Source of the DNA: Persicaria tinctoria
Taxonomy: Eukaryota; Streptophyta; Magnoliopsida; Caryophyllales; Polygonaceae
NCBI GenBank assembly: GCA_037127255.1
Contig: JBANSL010000013.1
Location: 25,949,688 to 26,013,687 of the forward strand
Length of the DNA stretch: 64,000 nucleotides
Direction of reading: 5' to 3'
Below are positions 1 to 11,943 of the stretch, in pieces. The translations under genes were made by a program, and so were the position numbers. The notes beneath the pieces were generated by a model. That model had not been told where the DNA came from. It saw only the letters and a program-made list of their open reading frames with translations, and did not search any database. The first letter of the stretch is position 1; each line of letters starts with the position of its first letter.

Positions 1-678
1 AGATACCATCAGATACTTTCAAAGTGATATGAGACTGGAAATCATAAATTGAAGAATAGTACGACTGCTCAGTTCAGTACATTAACTATTCCTAACTTGC
101 CTCAAAGCATTCCTTTATCCAAAAATTAACTTAAAAGAACCAAGTTAAAAATGTGATTCATAAATTGCGGCAGATGTACTTCTGGTAGACACAAACATTC
201 CTTTTGTCACAAAAAAACCTAGAGTCTCAAAGACACAGGTGCTAGGTTTACAGGTGATGTACCTTCTGTCATTCATTTTGTATTCTTCTGTAAACCTTGG
301 AGCTGACACATAAACTAGACACAAACATTCATTTTGTCTCCTTCTGGCATCCAAATGCATTGTCCCGGATGGAGTTGTGAGTCTTTCATCATGCACTTAG
401 CCTAGAATGATCTAGATTTGTAGTGCTATTGTTTACCTTACTTCGGTATTAAAAAGTACAATAATGTATATAGCAATCGCTAAAGAAAGGAGGTGACAAG
501 CAATTGTTCAGAATGAAAGCTACTTGTAGTAAAAAGTAATGTAGGAATCTAGCAACCCAACTTGAAGCTAACAATTACTGTATGATTTATGACTTATGAG
601 CATAGTTTGAATATTTTTTTTTTGTTAGTTGATAACTGGCATGATGTTGAAATAGAAAACTGTTTCAGGACTTATTAC
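1..678. other. Unassigned sequence, probably intron of the leftmost minus-strand gene
   Basis: This AT-rich stretch lies downstream (minus strand) of the splice donor at 678. I found no convincing second coding exon in it. Short open frames here have no recognisable domain. Confidence 0.3.
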
Positions 679-729
679 CTTCGCCACCAAAGGATCCTTG
701 ATATTGGCAACAGATGAGAAATCCACCAT
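679..729 (-). CDS. Putative first coding exon of an unidentified gene (partial)
   Basis: On the minus strand a small exon (679-739) is bounded by an acceptor (CTTGCAG before 739) and a donor (GTAATAAG after 679). It contains an ATG at 729 and reads 17 codons, MVDFSSVANIKDPLVAK, ending in phase 0. An upstream untranslated exon with a donor at 1274 would make this a leader-intron gene, a common plant layout. The rest of the gene must lie beyond the left edge, or in introns I could not resolve. I do not recognise the protein. The call rests only on splice signals and the open frame. Confidence 0.4.
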
Positions 730-1273
730 CTCAGATTGTCTGCAAGGAATTATATGAAGTGTGGGGGATTAAAAAAACAGCAAAAGAAAGATGGGCAAAA
801 ACTTAATCAAGTGCAAAAGACAAAAGTAAGTCTTACATTGGGGCTGGGAGCTCACTCTCCAGTAGCAATCCATCCCCCACAAGCTCCTCAAGAGAAATCA
901 AAAGAGTATTTCCACAATTTGCATCCTATATAAAGCGATCAAGATATAAACTCTTAGAAATCAACAAAAATGTCACTCAGGAATCAGGATACTGTCATTG
1001 ATTTTTAAGAACATCATCCTGGATAGATCATCATCCTGGAGAGATCAAAGGCAACATGCCATTTGATTGATGATGTGTGCAAATTTGACCCTATTATGGC
1101 ATGTAAGAAATCGTAGAGTTAATAAAACATAGATTCAGCTTCATTTAAGAAACTCAACAACTTTCCCTATGGCTTTATCTGCACAACCCCAAACTTCTAA
1201 AAGGCGAAATCAAATCCAATAACAAAAAACCCTAAATCACAAATATTGAAAATGAAAAGGCAGAATTTCATAC

Positions 1274-1850
1274 CTACAAACGGGGAACCCTGCTCTTCAG
1301 TCTGAAAGCCCCAAAATCATAGAACCTTTGATAAGCCCCAAATTAATTTCATTACCTAAATTAGGGAGTACTTCGAACCCTAAAGAAACCCTAAATCAAA
1401 ACTGGATATCAATTTTAGCTAGCTATACTGAATAAAACTAGTTCATATAAACCCTAAGGGTTTCGACTGTTGAAGTTGGGATTTCAAAAGCATGCCTGAA
1501 TGTTGACAACCCGGCTCGATTTCGACGGCGAGAGAGACGATCACTAATAGAGGCAAAGCTCGGTTCGACGGAAACCACAGACCACGCACCGGAGACACGA
1601 CGACGAGAGTGAAAGAGGGATTTCGCGGTTGAGGAAAGAGTTGAGAGATGGGAACGTAAGAGAACGAAGAAGGGATTTCGCCGGAGGGACTACATCCCTA
1701 CCGAAGCCACCCTCGAGTTCCAAAGCCGATGAGTTTGGAGGAGGAAGGGGGTGGGGGTGAACAGAAAGGAGTCGTCGATTTGGAAGAGGGAGCTGGGAGT
1801 CGGGACTGAGAGGAAAGGGGCTGAGTCCAGATTTGGAATTGTGTTTTAAT
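1274..1850 (-). other. Putative 5' untranslated exon and upstream region of the leftmost gene
   Basis: A good minus-strand donor (TTTGTAG then GTATGAAA) sits at 1274, and the sequence to its right becomes GC-richer and CT-rich on the minus strand, as plant leaders often are. It would splice to the acceptor at 740, giving a leader intron of about 534 bp. The transcription start is not identifiable. An open frame in it (1544-1858) is compositionally biased and is not claimed as coding. Confidence 0.35.
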
Positions 1851-1984
1851 TTTTCCAAGTGTTAGAAATATTGGGAAACAAACTCAAACTTCAAAAATTA
1901 AATTCGCCCGCTTGTATTTGAGATGGGCGGGATTTCTCGTATTCCATAATCCAATACCGCGCGTTAACCTTTTTTCTAAATTTT

Positions 1985-2131
1985 TTTTACATCGGTTAAT
2001 AAATTAGTGTGATGTCTGTTTTATTTTCAACATCATTATTTTTTTAACCGATGTTAAAAATCTATTTGACATCACCTGCTTTTCTGGACGATGTTAATTG
2101 TCCGATGTTAAATAGCAGAATTCTAGTAGTG
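1985..2131. mobile_element. CACTA (En/Spm)-like transposon terminus, truncated
   Basis: Read on the minus strand from 2131 the sequence starts CACTACTAGAATTCTGC, a typical plant CACTA terminal repeat. It is followed by several copies of the subterminal motif ACATCGG/CCGATGTT (around 1991, 2047, 2088 and 2101). No partner terminus was found to the left, so this is one end of a truncated copy or of an element extending out of the window. Confidence 0.5.
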
Positions 2132-4185
2132 ATTAATGAAACGAGTTGAGATTGAGTCGAGTTTAAATTTGAATTGAGCTTAAAATTTTGTTCATAAGCT
2201 AACTATATGCGTTCATTAGGGGGAAATTTACAGATTCAACAAAATTCTAGATATTAAAGCTTGAGTCGAATTGAGCCTCAATTTGAATCGAGCATGAAAA
2301 TTTGCTCAAACATGATTCATTTAGTAAATTTAAGAACTCGAGCTCAGTTTTTTTCGAGCATGGAGCAACTTTGAAATTGTATAAATTCCATAAAATTCAA
2401 GTTCAAGGAGTTTGAGTTGTGCCAAGTCTAAATTTGAACTGATTTAAAAATTTATGCATTAATTGGCTTATTTAATGCATGAACAAGCTTGAGCTAAGCT
2501 TTTTTCAAGCATAGAGAAACTTTATTTGTTCATTAGGGAAAATTTAGAGGATTCCACAAAGTTCAATTTATCCAAGCTTGAGTCGAGTCGAGCCTCAATT
2601 TGAATTGAGCTTGAAAATTTGCTCAAACATGACCCGTTTAATAAATTTACGAACTCGAGCTAAGCTTTTTTCAAACATAGATGAACGATACTAGGGTGTC
2701 ATTGCGGAAGATATAATATTTGGACATCGAATGGCAGGTGTTCGAGCAGCTATCCTAGTCAGGATCTGTATATGCGAGTACGCGACCATAATAGAGGGAG
2801 AGAATGAGTAATAGTAGTGCCCACCCTTGTGTTGCGAGGTTGTGAGACTGTGATTCTCTTTCCGATGGGTATCCGACATGACAGAACATGACACAACACG
2901 TTTATTTTCATTTTTAAAAAATATGTTACGGGGATAATATTAGAGCTGATGAAACATGAAAACAAATTAGCTTAGTTGGTTGAGAAGTTGAATTGAGTTG
3001 ACTGCATGTACAAGAAGTCTGGGGATTGATTTCCCATTCCTCAATTAATAGGTCTGTTTGACTCAAGCTTTTTGAAACTTTTTCAAATGGTGTAACAAAA
3101 GTTTTTTTGATTTAAAAAAAAACAACTTTACAAAAAAAACTATAGAATTTTTTCGTGTAAAATAAGAATTTCCTCTTTTAATCAATCCACAAAGGCTCAA
3201 ATTTTTATATATCTCTAAGAGTTTATCAAAAGTTCATCTAAATTTTAATCTTAAACTAGATTAGTCTTTGGTATGTCAAACCGGTCGAAAACAAACTCTG
3301 GAATTAAACCTATTATTTTAGTCAAACAAACCAAGCATTGCTTCTTCATATTCAACCCATTTAAAAATGAGCCGAGCTTGAGTCAAGCCTAAATTTGAAC
3401 TCGAGCTTAAAATTGTGATCATACTCGGCTTGTTCAGTTTGAACTTACCATTTTTTTAGTATTAAACAACCTTAGATGCTCTTGGCATAGTAACTTGAAA
3501 CTTGAAGAAGATTTTGTAAATTTCATAAAATTTCAACTATTTGAGGTTAAACTGACCTAAGTTAAACTTTGAATTGAGATTAAAAAAATGTGCTTATACT
3601 CGGTTGGTTTAGTAAATGAATGAGGTCGAACCGAGTTTTTATCAACATGAACTCAAACCAAGCTCAAGTTATACATCTCTATCTACATAATGGAAGTGGC
3701 ATGTTATTTGTGTAAGTATAACAATTGGACTCAATATTCTTTGGATTGTATTAATTAGTTGTTCTTGCGTGCTGAGTCACGTGCTCGATGCCGGATGATT
3801 GACCTTTCTTACAAGGCAACCTTAATTTATTGTTGAATCCAAAAACAAAAATGAATCTCATGATAAGGGTAACAAGAAACCTTAATTTATTACCTGTGTT
3901 AATAGAGTGGGTATTGAATGAAAAAAAAAAATCATTGTTCGTACCCACTCCGACACCCACTACATCCATCACCTATCACCTGCATTTTACAAGTTTTAAC
4001 CAGCAAAAGATAAAGGTGGAGTGGATGAAATAGAACCCGTCTCGCATTTTTGGCACCCTGGTTAGCCAGAAAATAAGTCTCCAAAAGTAGCAAGTATTGG
4101 CTAACCTTCTACAGTTCAAAACATAGCAAATTGCAGAAATGTAAGTTGAGCAACTCTAGAGTCCAAAACATAGCACATTATCCAT
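2132..4185. other. Intergenic AT-rich sequence with diverged direct repeats
   Basis: No gene is visible. A segment rich in GAGTCGAG, CTCGAGCT and TTGAATTGAGCTT words occurs twice as an imperfect direct repeat (about 2222-2365 and 2535-2680), with weaker copies near 3365 and 3550. This resembles subterminal sequence of decayed DNA transposons, but I cannot place ends. Confidence 0.35.
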
Positions 4186-4193
4186 TTAGTGAA

Positions 4194-4220
4194 CGTTTCG
4201 GCTATATACACCGCAAATCC
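4194..4220 (+). repeat. MULE left terminal inverted repeat
   Basis: This 27-bp repeat is the inverse of 23511-23537. Bases 4202-4220 match perfectly and the outer 8 bp match partly. The target duplication TTAGTGAA lies immediately outside. Confidence 0.75.
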
Positions 4221-4221
4221 C

Positions 4222-4297
4222 CACGTCCTTAAGGACGTGCAAGTGGGGTGAGAGACACCCGAACCAGGGACGTGATGCACGTCCTTAAGGACGTGCA
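4222..4297. repeat. Two palindromes CACGTCCTTAAGGACGTG at the left end of the MULE
   Basis: A perfect 18-bp palindrome lies at 4222-4239. A second copy extends to a perfect 22-bp palindrome at 4276-4297 (outer TGCA/TGCA). They begin one base inside the inverted repeat. Five further copies lie elsewhere in the same element. Confidence 0.9.
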
Positions 4298-4391
4298 AGC
4301 CCGTCTAGTAAAGACGAAGTGGACGTGCCTCTTCGTCTTCATCTTCATTCACCAGAGAAATCGAGAGAGAGAGAGCGATCGCCGGAGCTTG

Positions 4392-4499
<108 letters not shown>

Positions 4500-4858
4500 A
4501 GCTCGAGGCGGCGGTGGCGGCCTTGGAGGCCGATCTGCTGGCGGCGACGGAGGTTGGTGGTGGTGCGACGGCGATGGAGGTGGAGGGTGGTGGAGCATCG
4601 GGGGAGGCGGTGGCGGTGGAGTCGGTGGCTGAGGAGACGGTGGTGCTGGCGGCTTTGGCGGAGGAGGAGGGTGGTGGTGGTGGGGCGGCGTCTGGCGCCG
4701 GCGAAGGAGGCCGAGCAATGGCCGAGGAGGAGGGGGGTGGTGGTGGGGCGACGTCTGGCGGCGGCGATGGAGGCGGAGCAGTGGTGGAGGCGGACGACGG
4801 TCTATTACCGCCGCGGAAGCGTCGGACGATTAAGGTGTCCCCGATCCCGACTCCACTG

Positions 4859-5504
4859 GTATGTTATTTGAATTACTTTTTGTTTGATTTATTTTTATAG
4901 TTTTAAAATATAATTTGATATATTATAATATAGTTTTATAATAGAAGTTTATAGAATATGATTGATAATATATACTGTTTGATAGAATATAATTGATAAT
5001 ATTTTGTTTGATTTATTTATATATTATAATGTTTTTTATAGTATATAGTTTGATAGAAAAGAATATAGTTTTAATTTGATAGAATATAATAGATAGTATA
5101 TATTCAAATACATAGAAAAAAATTACAATTGAAAGACAATAAAAAACATTAAAATATATTACAATACTTCAAAAGTATTTAATTAACATTAAAATATATT
5201 TGAATATATTCAAATATATTCAAATACATAAAAATAAATTTATACTGAAAGATAATAAAAAAACATTAAAAAAATATTAAAACACTTCAAAATTATTTAA
5301 TTAACATTAAAATATATTTAAATATATTCAAATACATAAAAATAAATTAATATAATTGTAATACTTAATTAACATTAAAATATAATAAAAGACAATAAAA
5401 CATATGAAAATATATTAAAATACATCATAAGACATTAGAATAACATCAAAATACATTAAAATATACTGAAAAGACATTAATATTCAACTGGATCATAATA
5501 ACAG
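4859..5504 (+). other. Intron 1 of the MULE mobile-domain gene
   Basis: Donor GTATGT and acceptor TAACAG bound a very AT-rich tract with repeated words such as AAATATATTCAAATACAT. I see nothing else in it. Confidence 0.5.
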
Positions 5505-6172
5505 GCAGGGAGGCTCATGAGGAGTGATGGTACCCTTTGGCCTATTAGATTCGGCGATCGGGCAGCGGTCAGCCAGGTACAGGAGTCTACGGCACCCCCC
5601 GATCAGACAGTCGATGATCTACTTGCGTCTGCAGAGCGCTTACAGTCGTCGATGGGGACGCCCCCGGCCGACGACCACGACAGCTTCTGGAAGGGTCCGC
5701 CGGGTTAGGATCCTTCGGGCGATGCGATGATGGGGTTGCAGCCTTCATTAGAGCTCGCTGATGTTTTGAGTAGTTGTATTACCGACGTAGTCGGTGGGCG
5801 ACGGGCCGACATGGGTAGACCACCTACTCGTGTTCCACCGACCATCCCGGAGGCATCTACTTCAGCCGTGCCAAAGGCTTCTACATCTGGCACACACGAG
5901 CCCGAGCCTTCGACCTCCGCCACACCAGCGGCGATCTCCTTGGGCTCTGCAGATGATGTGATCTCTGACGTCGTTGAGGAGGCTGACGATGGTCAGGAGG
6001 GGCAGGCTCAGGGCTAGGGGGGCCCACAGGTAGAGCGCGAGCCCATCCCTGTGCAGGCTGCCACACCGGCTGTGCAGGTCGACCCTTTATTGCCGCCGGG
6101 AGAGCTGCTTGTGTCTCACAGGCATCACCGCGCGTATCAGGTGTGGAGAGATCCTATGGTGGAGCTGCCGCT

Positions 6173-7464
6173 TGTTAATGCATATTTTAGATAGGCATTA
6201 TAGACATATTTAGTTTAGTTAGGTTGCATTACTTTCATACTTTGTTACTAAATTGCATCTTGTGATTATTTCGAAAGAGTTCGGATTCTGCGCAAATTTG
6301 TGTTTATCTCGGAGATTGAATCGGAACACATTTGGGAGATGCAATATCTCGAAGAGGAACACATGAAACATGGGAAAGAACAAGGAAGGAAAGAAGCAAG
6401 ACAAGAGGAAAAGGCCGCAAAGGAAGCCAAGAAGCTACGGCGAAACATCCTGCCGCGGGCGCAGCAAGAATGTCGCGGCCGCAGCAAGGCCCGCTGCAGC
6501 GGGGTGTGAAGTAACAGCTTGCGGCGGGCGCAACACCTATGCTGCGCCCGCAGCATCGGTCGTCAGTGATCCGCAGTGTTTTGATTAAAAAACCCTAGAT
6601 GTCTTATTTTGTTTCATGGCCGACTTGGGTGTTTGGAGGCTGACTTTTAGTGATTTTTTCAGCACTTAACTTCTATTCTATTCTTCCATTAGACACTTTA
6701 GAGATTTTGAGCGATGTCTTCCATGAGGAACTAAACTCATCTATTCTGCCTGCAATTTGAAGCTTTATTCGGATTGATTGTGAGTTTCTAATTCTCGTTC
6801 CTTGTATCCTATATTTGAATGTTTCAACTTCTTTGTGCTTGATTTTTTATTGTTTTGTTCTATCTTGTCTGGCCAACTTGTTAGATCAATTCAATCGCTA
6901 AGGTTTTGTAGATTCCTGGTTGTGAACCTTAACCTAAGTGGCAAACTTGTTCCTTTAGGGCTAGTTGAACTAATTGAATGAGTAGGAAGTTGAATGTGTT
7001 GTTAAATCCTTTTTTAGGGACTGCAAATACCTTGGCTAATCTCTGAACTTAAAGCTATCAATTGGGTTAAATCCTTCTTTAGGGACTGTTCGATTGATAA
7101 GGGTTGCTAGGACTGGTTGGACTAGTAACTATATTAGGTCGGGACAAGGACATTCATAGGGAACTTAATAGGACGAGAAGAAGTTACAAGGATCCCTTCA
7201 ATCCAATAAAGTGGAAAATTGTAGGTAGAATTGCTTCTCCTAATTATTTAAAAACTAAATTCGTTTGCTTTGCTTTCTTTACTTTGCTTTGATAAAAGGC
7301 GAAACTTTCACATTCAAACCCCCCCTCTTTGGTTACTTTGATTGACACTTAAGTCACACTTGAGTTATAATTTTCCCTGTGGGATCGACCTCTTACTTAT
7401 CGCTATACTTGCTTTAGGTTTGAGTTTTCTTTGGCGGAATCAACGATAGGTTTCCCCTCCCTCA
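6173..7464 (+). repeat. 5' LTR of the Athila-type element
   Basis: 1292 bp, starting TGTTAATGC and ending CCTCCCTCA, with the same length and ends as the 3' LTR. It contains a GC-rich palindromic cassette at about 6449-6560 and internal motifs around TTAGGGACTG, shared with the solo LTR at 28716 and the LTRs at 38622 and 43990. Open frames in it are not considered genes. Confidence 0.95.
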
Positions 7465-7468
7465 AATT

Positions 7469-7486
7469 TGGCGCCGTTGCCGGGGA
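7469..7486 (+). other. Primer binding site, tRNA-Asp type
   Basis: TGGCGCCGTTGCCGGGGA, four bases after the 5' LTR, is complementary to the 3' end expected for plant tRNA-Asp(GTC), as is usual in Athila-like elements. Confidence 0.85.
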
Positions 7487-7542
7487 AATTTTATTTAATT
7501 CTTGTGTGTTTTTAGTGTTAATTTTGGTGTGGATCGTCTTAT

Positions 7543-9669
7543 ATGGTCCATACCCGTGCTACTAATTCTTCTTTGTTGCCATTAGATTCAGAGATTGAAA
7601 GGACCCTTGCCGCTCTAAGGCGAGAAGCTCGTGATCGCTTTCGCGAACTCCCTTTTGATCAAGAAGAACCTACAACAGAGATGGCTAACGAAGCGAACCG
7701 CACTCTTAAGGAGCTTTCTGATCCTGATCTAACACAGCAACCTTTGGCAATCCAATTCCCTGCGCTTGCAGAAGGAGTTAACTTTGAGCTGAAGTCTGGG
7801 GTAGTTCATCTTCTACCCAAATTCCATGGGTTGAGTGGAGAGGACCCCCACAAGCATCTGTCTGAATTCCATAGGGTGGTTGTTGGGATGAAACCAGAGA
7901 ACGTAACTGAAGAGCAAATCAAGCTGAGAGCTTTTCCTTTCCCTTTGAAGGATGAGGTAAATGAATGGTTTTTCTATCTACCACCTGACTCTATTTCTAC
8001 TTGGGCTGAGATGAAGAGAGTCTTCCTAGAGATGTACTTCCCTGCAACAAAGCTCAATGCTTTGAAAAGGTCAATCAGCAGCATTGAGCAGTACGCGACG
8101 GAGTCTATACATGAGTACTTTGAGCGCTTCAAGAAACTCTGCGCCAGCTGCCCATGCCATGGGTACTCTCAAAAGGATCTGGTTCTTTTTCTCTTTAATG
8201 GGCTGACTGATATAGAGCGCAAAACAGTGAATTCTGCTTGTGGAGGAAACATGCTGAACAAGACACCTGCCGCAGCTTGGGATGTGTTTAAGGAGCTATC
8301 TGAGGGCTCCAGGCAGTTCAATAAGAGCCCTCGTGCTAGGGGTGTACTCGCTGTTGATGCTCCTGTGGCTGCACTTCAGACTGATATGGCAGAGGTAAAG
8401 GAGATGATGAAACAATTGGTTATTGATAGAACTCCTCAACAACTGAAGGCATGTGGTCTCTGCAGTCAATACACTCATCCTATGGACATGTGCCCGCTTC
8501 TACAAGATCCCAATTTTGATTTGAATGCCATTGAGAATTTCACTCAACAAAGGCCTAGGCAAGACAATTATGAAAATCCTGGGTATGTCAACAACAACAA
8601 TTACAACAGAGGCTATCAGCAAGGCTATGGGAACTACCAAGCTCCTTTCAATCAGCAAGGGGGGCAACAGGGAAGGCCTCAACAACAATATGAACCTCGA
8701 CAGGGAGGTCAGCAGCAATCAAATGAGGATAATGAGGATCCACTACAGAAACTATCACGATTGGTCATGAGGAATGATAAACAACAGTCAGAGCGGATGT
8801 CAAATCTAGAGAAGCAGCAATCCGATCGGATGACAAATCTTGAGAATCAAATGAGTCAGCTCATTCAAATCTTGAGTGCTAAGGAGGCAAATAGTTCAGG
8901 AAAGCTTCCGTCACAGACCATCGAGAATCCGACAAAGGAGAATGTCAGTGCTGTAACACTTAGAAGTGGCAAGGAACTGGTTGTCACACCCCAAAAGGAT
9001 GAGGAGGAAATAATGGACGAAGAGATAGAAATAATAGAAGGAGATGATGGGACGCATACTGTGCGGCGCCCGCAGCAACCTTGCGGCACCCGCAGCCAAT
9101 CAATCTTGCTGCGCCCGCAGCAACTTGCGGCGCTCGCCGCCAGTACACCCGCCAGTCCCTCTTTGTCAGGTACGCTTCTTCCTCCTTCTTCCCCTCTTCC
9201 TCCTTCTTCTTCACCTCCTTCTTCCTCCTTATCTATGGAAACTCCAAAGCCCATTCCGCCCTTCCCGGAAGCCTTGAAGGATACAAGAAGGTATGAGAAC
9301 GACAAGGAAATCTTCGAGACATTCAGCAAGTGTGAGGTAAACATTCCTTTGCTTAATTTAATCAAAAGCCTTTCTAGATATGCTAAATTCTTGAAGGAAC
9401 TTTGCACTATCAAACGGAACCAGAAGCTAAAAGGTAAGCAAAAGGTGAAGGTAAGCGAACATATCACTGCTGTCTTTCAAAAGCGTATGCCTGAAAAGTG
9501 TAGTGATCCTGGTATGTTTGCTATTCCATGTGTGATAGGTGATACTAAATTTGACAAAGCTATGTTAGATTTAGGAGCATCTATTAATGTTTTACCTTCT
9601 AATGTTTATCATGCTTTGGGATTGGGACCTCTGAATGATACTAGGGTAGTAATTCAACTTGTTGATTGA
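7543..9669 (+). pseudogene. gag-protease region of the Athila-type element
   Basis: The retrotransposon gag domain is recognisable from roughly residue 85 to 240 (FHGLSGEDPHKHL and WAEMKRVFLEMYFP are typical). A CCHC zinc knuckle, C-x2-C-x4-H-x4-C, lies near residue 305, followed by a Gln/Asn-rich linker. The retroviral-type aspartic protease has DLGASINVLP near residue 675, the form usual in plant Athila proteins. Gag packages the RNA and the protease matures the polyprotein. The frame stops with TGA at 9667-9669, but protease and RT sequence continue in the same frame, so this is a nonsense mutation inside a single gag-pol frame. A 62-bp GC-rich cassette at 9062-9123 is translated in frame as an Arg/Pro/Gln-rich segment. 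Confidence 0.85.
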
Positions 9670-11943
9670 TCTACTATCTACCCGAAAGGGATTGTTGAGG
9701 ATGTCTTGGTTATGGTTGACAACTTGATATTCCCTGCTGATTTCTTTGTGATTGACATGGGTCCGGGTAACAATGAAGGCCCTATTCTGTTGGGCAGACC
9801 TTTTCTGAAAACTGCTAGGACTAAGATAGATGTCTATTCAGGATCTCTTACCATGGAATTTGATGGTCAAAGAGTTGAATATAATATTTATGATTCCATG
9901 AAATTTCCATCTGATGACCCTTCTCTGTGCTTTGTGGATGTTATTGATACTATGGCACAAGATTGTTTTGATTTGGAGTGTGTTGATGAGATGGAAGTTG
10001 CTTTACAGGCCCCTATAGATGAAATTGCTAGAGATTATGTATTGTCATCTGATTTGCAGGAGGCTATAGTAGCTTTAGACCATCGATCTCCCACCTATGT
10101 GCCAGCAAGGGGAGACCGCATCGAGTTGACCATTCCTACTGAAAAGCTTCTTCCATCTATTATCCAAGCGTCTGATGTTGAATTAAAACAACTTCCTAAT
10201 CACCTTAAATATGCTTTTCTTGGTGAAAATGATACTCTGCATGTCATTATTTCTAATAAATTGACCTTCGGACAGGAGGAGCGATTGGTGACTGTTCTAA
10301 AGGAAAACAAGGAGGCGTTAGGATGGACAATAGCGGATATTAAGGGCATCAGTCCTACCCTCTGCATGCATAGGATACAATTGGAGGACGATGCCAAGCC
10401 ATCTAGACAACCACAGCGGAGACTCAACCCGCCAATGATGGAAGTAGTAAAGAAGGAGGTGCTGAAGCTCCTTCAGGCAGGTATGATCTTTCCCATATCT
10501 GACAGCAAATGGGTGAGTCCTACTCAGGTTGTCCCTAAGAAGGGAGGTATTACTGTTGTTGAGAATCAGAATGGTGAATTGGTCCCTAGCAGGGTACAAA
10601 CTGGATGGAGAGTCTGTATTGATTATCGAAAATTGAATGCAGTTACTCGCAAGGACCACTTCCCCCTTCCCTTTATTGATCAAATGCTTGAGCGCCTTGT
10701 CGGCCGCTCCTTTTATTGCTTTTTAGATGGCTACTCAGGATATTTTCAGGTACCAATAGCACCAGAGGATCAAGAAAAAACGACATTTACATGCCCCTTT
10801 GGCACTTTTGCATATCGCAGAATGCCTTTTGGGCTATGTAACGCACCTGGGACTTTCCAACGGTGTATGGTAAGCATATTTTCTGAGTATGTAGAGCGCT
10901 TTATTGAAGTATTTATGGATGACTTCACTGTGCATGGAGATGACTTTGACACTTGCTTGCATCATTTGTCACTTGTGCTTAGGCGGTGTGTAGACACCAA
11001 CTTAGTCCTTAATTATGAAAAGTGTCATTTTATGGTTGAACAAGGCATTGTTCTGGGTCATATTGTGTCTAGCAGGGGTCTTGAGGTGGATAAGGCTAAG
11101 ATTGATGTCATTCAGTCTCTACCTTACAATACCAATGTGCGCGAAATTCGCTCCTTTTTGGGCCATGCAGGGTTCTATCGCAGGTTTATTAAGGATTTTT
11201 CTAAGATTTCTGCACCTCTTTGTGATTTACTTAAAAAGGAAGTGGCTTTTGAGTTTGATGACAGGTGTAGAGCATCCTTTGATGAGCTTAAAGGTCGCCT
11301 GACTAGCGCTCCTATAATTCAAGTACCCATATGGTCTCAACCTTTTGAGATTATGTGTGATGCTAGCGACTATGCTGTGGGGGCTGTTTTGGGACAAAAG
11401 GAAGGAAGGGGCTCTCATGTCATCTACTACGCCTCTATGACTCTAAATGGAGTGCAAAGGAACTACTCAACCACTGAGAAAGAGCTTCTGGCTGTGGTCT
11501 TCGCACTGGAGAAGTTTCGCTCCTATCTCCTAGGAGCTAAGGTAATTGTCTTCACTGATCACGCTGCTCTTCGATATTTATTGACTAAGAAAGAAGCAAA
11601 ACCAAGATTGATTCGTTGGATTTTACTTTTGAGTGAATTTGACATTGAAATCAAAGATAAGAAAGGTGCAGAAAACTTAGTAGCGGACCACCTCAGCAGA
11701 CTTGTTCAAGGAGAGGACAAGCCGGAATATCAAAGACCCATTCACGGTGAGTTCCCTGACGATACACTATTTTATATCACTCACACCCTCTCTTCGCAGC
11801 TGCAGGAAATAACAAAAACGGAGGATGTTGCGCCCGCCGCAACCTTGCGGCGCCCGTGGCCATGCAATCTTGCTGCGCCCGCCGCAAAACAATCAGGCCT
11901 CCGTTCAGTCCTTTTCTCTCCCATCCGACGAGGTAAGTCCTGA
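9670..11943 (+). pseudogene. pol: end of protease, reverse transcriptase and RNase H
   Basis: The sequence follows the TGA stop in the same frame. The RT palm is clear: the [14 protein letters not shown] region, [13 protein letters not shown], and the catalytic VFMDDF at about 10909-10926 (FMDD in place of YMDD, usual for plant Athila). RNase H follows with the first Asp in [13 protein letters not shown], then the Glu in TTEKELLAV and the Asp in FTDHAAL, ending in VADHLSRL. The open frame runs on to 11943 after leaving homology near 11820, where a GC-rich cassette begins. Integrase then resumes in a different frame. RT and RNase H would copy element RNA into DNA in cytoplasmic particles. The nonsense codon upstream separates this part from gag. 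Confidence 0.85.

Noticed and set aside
3751..4033. Short overlapping open frames left of the MULE
   Set aside because: Under 75 codons, on both strands, with no domain.
6266..6556. Open frames on both strands in the LTRs (also 17009-17331)
   Set aside because: They fall across the GC-rich cassette, which lacks stops by composition, and are duplicated because the LTRs are duplicated. No family recognised.
8865..9467. 200-codon minus-strand open frame opposite gag
   Set aside because: Shadow of the gag-protease frame, which has clear domains on the plus strand.
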